A stretch of DNA of 64,000 nucleotides from NCBI GenBank assembly GCA_045534225.1, contig JAZSJJ010000005.1, positions 62,001-126,000 of the forward strand, in the 5' to 3' direction. Position 1 is the first letter of the stretch, and each line of letters starts with the position of its first letter. Below, piece after piece: positions 62,008 to 64,000 of the stretch. The notes below the pieces were generated by a model. It did no database searches. It had not been told where the DNA came from and was given only the letters and a program-made list of their open reading frames with translations. The position numbers and the translations under genes were made by a program. The stretch comes from UMGS1649 sp045534225 (GTDB lineage Bacteria > Bacillota > Clostridia > TANB77 > CAG-465).

Positions 62008-63489
62008 TTATAATATTATACAGATTAATCCGCCACAACCTTCGTTAATTAATCTTTCTAATGTTTCTTGAAGTTTCATTCTAGCTTCATCTGGCATTTT
62101 GTATAGTTTATTGTGAAGTCCTTCGTTAACTAATTCGTGTAGAGATTTGCCAAAGATATTAGATTTCCATATAGACTTAGGATCGTTTTCAAATTCTGCC
62201 AAAAGATATTTTACTAAATCTTCAGATTGTTTTTCGCTTCCAACTATAGGAGATACTTCTGTTTCAATATCTGCTTTTATCATATGAATAGATGGGGCAG
62301 AAGCTTTTAATTTAACGCCATATTTAGTACCTTGTTTAACTATTTCTGGCTCTTCCAAAGTTAACTCATCTATATCTGGAGTTACTATTCCATAGCCTTT
62401 AATGTTAACTTCTTCTAATGCATCTTTTATCTTAGAATAATCTTTTTTTACCTTAGAGTAGTCATCAATAAGAGTAAATATATCACATTCTGAATGTATT
62501 TCGTTTCCTGTTTTTTCAGAGAGAACTTTAAAGAACCATTCGTCTTTAATATCCATTTTAATTGTTATACATCCATCAGACATATTAGCTTCGTCAACCG
62601 CGATATCTTTAAATATATCTGAATCTTTAATGAAGTCTTTAGTTAGTTTGGTTATTTCTCTAATTGAAGTATCCTTTAAGAAGTTATCTTTTACTAAAGA
62701 TATTATTTTATCTTTTAATGGATAAGTGATATCTAGCATATTAAACCAATTAGGGAGTTTGAAACTAATTTCACTTACAGGAAACTCCTCTAACACTCTA
62801 GAGAACATTTCTTTAATGTCTTTTTCTGTTAAATCTAAAGCGTTGCTAGCTACTACAGGAACATCATATTTTTCTTCTAACTCGCATCTTAGGGTTTCAG
62901 TTTTAGTTGAAGTTGGTTCTTTAGAGTTAAGCATTACAACAAATGGTTTGTTGCATTCTTTAAGTTCGCGTATTACTCTTTCTTCGGCAGCCACATAGTT
63001 TTCTCTTGGAATATCTGTAATACTACCATCTGTTGTAACAACAAGACCAATAGTAGAATGATCACAAATTACTTTGTGTGTCCCGGTTTCAGCAGCTTTA
63101 GCAAATGGTAGCTCATCATCTGACCATGGAGTTCTTACCATTCTTGGCATATTGCCTTCAAGATGCCCCATTGCATCGTTTACCAAATATCCAACACAAT
63201 CTACGAGCCTTGCTTTCATTTTAACGTTACCATTTAAGGTAATATCTACAGATTCGTTAGGAACAAATTTAGGTTCTGTAGTCATAATGGTTTTTCCAGC
63301 TGCGCTTTGTGGCAGTTCATCTATTGCACGTTCTTGTTTATGTGGATTATCTATACTTGGTATAACAAGTCTTTCCATGAAGTTCTTAATAAATGTAGAT
63401 TTACCCGTTCTAACTGGCCCTACAACGCCAATATATATATCCCCGCCTGTTCTAGCAGATATATCCTTGTAAATATCTATGCTTTTCAT
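62008..63489 (-). CDS. spoIVA: Stage IV sporulation protein A (SpoIVA)
   Basis: The 493 residues match SpoIVA. The Walker A motif GVVGPVRTGKSTF lies near 21, followed by PQSAAGKTIMTTEPKFVPNE, LVDCVGYLV and MVRTPWSDDELPF. The C-terminus ends in GGLICIIL, close to the GGIICIIL tail needed for localisation. SpoIVA is an ATPase that polymerises into the spore coat basement layer. AGGTAAATTATG-type AGGTAAATT precedes the start on the minus strand. The gene supports an endospore-forming host. Confidence 0.95.
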   Translation of the reverse strand: MKSIDIYKDISARTGGDIYIGVVGPVRTGKSTFIKNFMERLVIPSIDNPHKQERAIDELPQSAAGKTIMTTEPKFVPNESVDITLNGNVKMKARLVDCVGYLVNDAMGHLEGNMPRMVRTPWSDDELPFAKAAETGTHKVICDHSTIGLVVTTDGSITDIPRENYVAAEERVIRELKECNKPFVVMLNSKEPTSTKTETLRCELEEKYDVPVVASNALDLTEKDIKEMFSRVLEEFPVSEISFKLPNWFNMLDITYPLKDKIISLVKDNFLKDTSIREITKLTKDFIKDSDIFKDIAVDEANMSDGCITIKMDIKDEWFFKVLSEKTGNEIHSECDIFTLIDDYSKVKKDYSKIKDALEEVNIKGYGIVTPDIDELTLEEPEIVKQGTKYGVKLKASAPSIHMIKADIETEVSPIVGSEKQSEDLVKYLLAEFENDPKSIWKSNIFGKSLHELVNEGLHNKLYKMPDEARMKLQETLERLINEGCGGLICIIL

Positions 63490-63647
63490 AATTTACCTCC
63501 AATATTTCTTAATACAAATATACGAGCATCAAGAAAAAATATTACAATTTCTATGCGAAAAAATATAATGTATATTTTTTACTATACTTTTTCATAAAAA
63601 TGTAGTAGAATGTACTTAGGAAAAATTATTCTTAAGGCGGAGGTAAT

Positions 63648-64000
63648 ATGAATAAAATATGGAAGATAAAAGATATAGATAATAACAAGGTAAAAGAATA
63701 TGTAGAAAAGTTTAAGATTTCTGAAGTAGCAGCAAAGATGTTACTTGCAAAAGACTTAACAGAAGATAAAATAGACGAATATTTAAATCCAAGTATAGAT
63801 AAACTTCATGATCCATACCTTCTAAATGATATGGACGTTCTTGTAGATAGAATAATCCTTGCTAAGACTAGAAACGAAAAAGTAGCCATATATGGAGATT
63901 ATGATGTTGACGGAATAACAAGCATAACTTTAATATATACATTCCTAAGAGATTTGGGATTAGACATGGTATATTATTTACCAGATAGAATAGAAGAAGG
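63648..64000 (+). CDS. recJ: Single-stranded-DNA-specific exonuclease RecJ, N-terminal part (3' truncated)
   Basis: The first 117 residues include the RecJ motif IYGDYDVDGITS near 82-93, the DHH-family metal site, preceded by the ISEVAAKMLLAKDL helix and HDPYLLNDMDVLVDRII. RecJ degrades single-stranded DNA 5' to 3' in repair. GGCGGAGG lies just before ATG 63648. The frame continues past the window edge, so the DHH and OB domains are not seen. Confidence 0.92.
   Translation, partial: MNKIWKIKDIDNNKVKEYVEKFKISEVAAKMLLAKDLTEDKIDEYLNPSIDKLHDPYLLNDMDVLVDRIILAKTRNEKVAIYGDYDVDGITSITLIYTFLRDLGLDMVYYLPDRIEE

Noticed and set aside
1..64000. DGR reverse transcriptase or template repeat within the window
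   Set aside because: I saw no protein with a reverse-transcriptase YxDD motif and no third copy of the TGGTTGG(T/C) to CGTCC segment. The retroelement, if real, is outside the window.
1..64000. CRISPR arrays, insertion sequences or prophage
   Set aside because: No regular short repeats, transposase motifs or phage structural genes are visible; DinD alone does not make a prophage.

Overview
The window reads as an AT-rich, endospore-forming member of the Clostridia (Bacillota), probably an uncultured gut lineage. The grounds are heavy use of AGA, ATA, TTA and A-ending codons, AGGAGG ribosome sites, consensus sigma-A promoters, Rho-independent terminators, a phenylalanine T-box, an L10 leader, and sporulation genes (spoIIP, spoIVA, a BofC-like gene). 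I estimated composition by eye.

Layout. 1-1300: end of nusG, then rplK-rplA. 1355-5421: a membrane protein, a small ORF, a pilin-like protein with a hypervariable C-terminus, and a DinD homologue. 5532-12698: an NAD salvage block (nicotinamidase, pncB, Nudix hydrolase, nadE, nadD), a large methyltransferase fusion and an NrtR-type regulator. 12734-13851: L10 leader, rplJ-rplL, with no rpoB behind it. 13953-18813: tex between genes of different codon use. 18988-21988: four-subunit pyruvate:ferredoxin oxidoreductase. 22133-32707: comEC, a BofC-like gene, a ClpE-type ATPase, scpB, addB. 32756-46176: a second pilin-like variable protein, dnaE, a diacylglycerol-kinase-family enzyme, leuS, a GGDEF protein with a degenerate EAL domain, four tRNAs and a third pilin-like protein. 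46241-52840: pssA, three tandem Spo0A-C-like genes, pheST with its T-box. 53353-64000: ferritin-like protein, DivIVA-like protein, spoIIP, rny, folC, an acetyltransferase, dinB with an SOS box, spoIVA and the start of recJ.

Two features stand out. First, two pilin-like proteins 30 kb apart share almost identical scaffolds, including a 50-base identical run. Both then diverge in a C-terminal segment made almost entirely of codons ending in C or T, closing with a shared (V/F)RPVVCLK motif. This is the pattern expected of diversity-generating retroelement (DGR) targets, although no reverse transcriptase or template repeat is visible here. Second, three adjacent genes encode short proteins ending in a Spo0A DNA-binding domain without a full receiver domain; the first keeps the Spo0A recognition helix nearly intact. 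About a dozen genes, most of unknown function and most with their own promoter and terminator, have codon use unlike the housekeeping genes around them, which suggests repeated single-gene acquisition.
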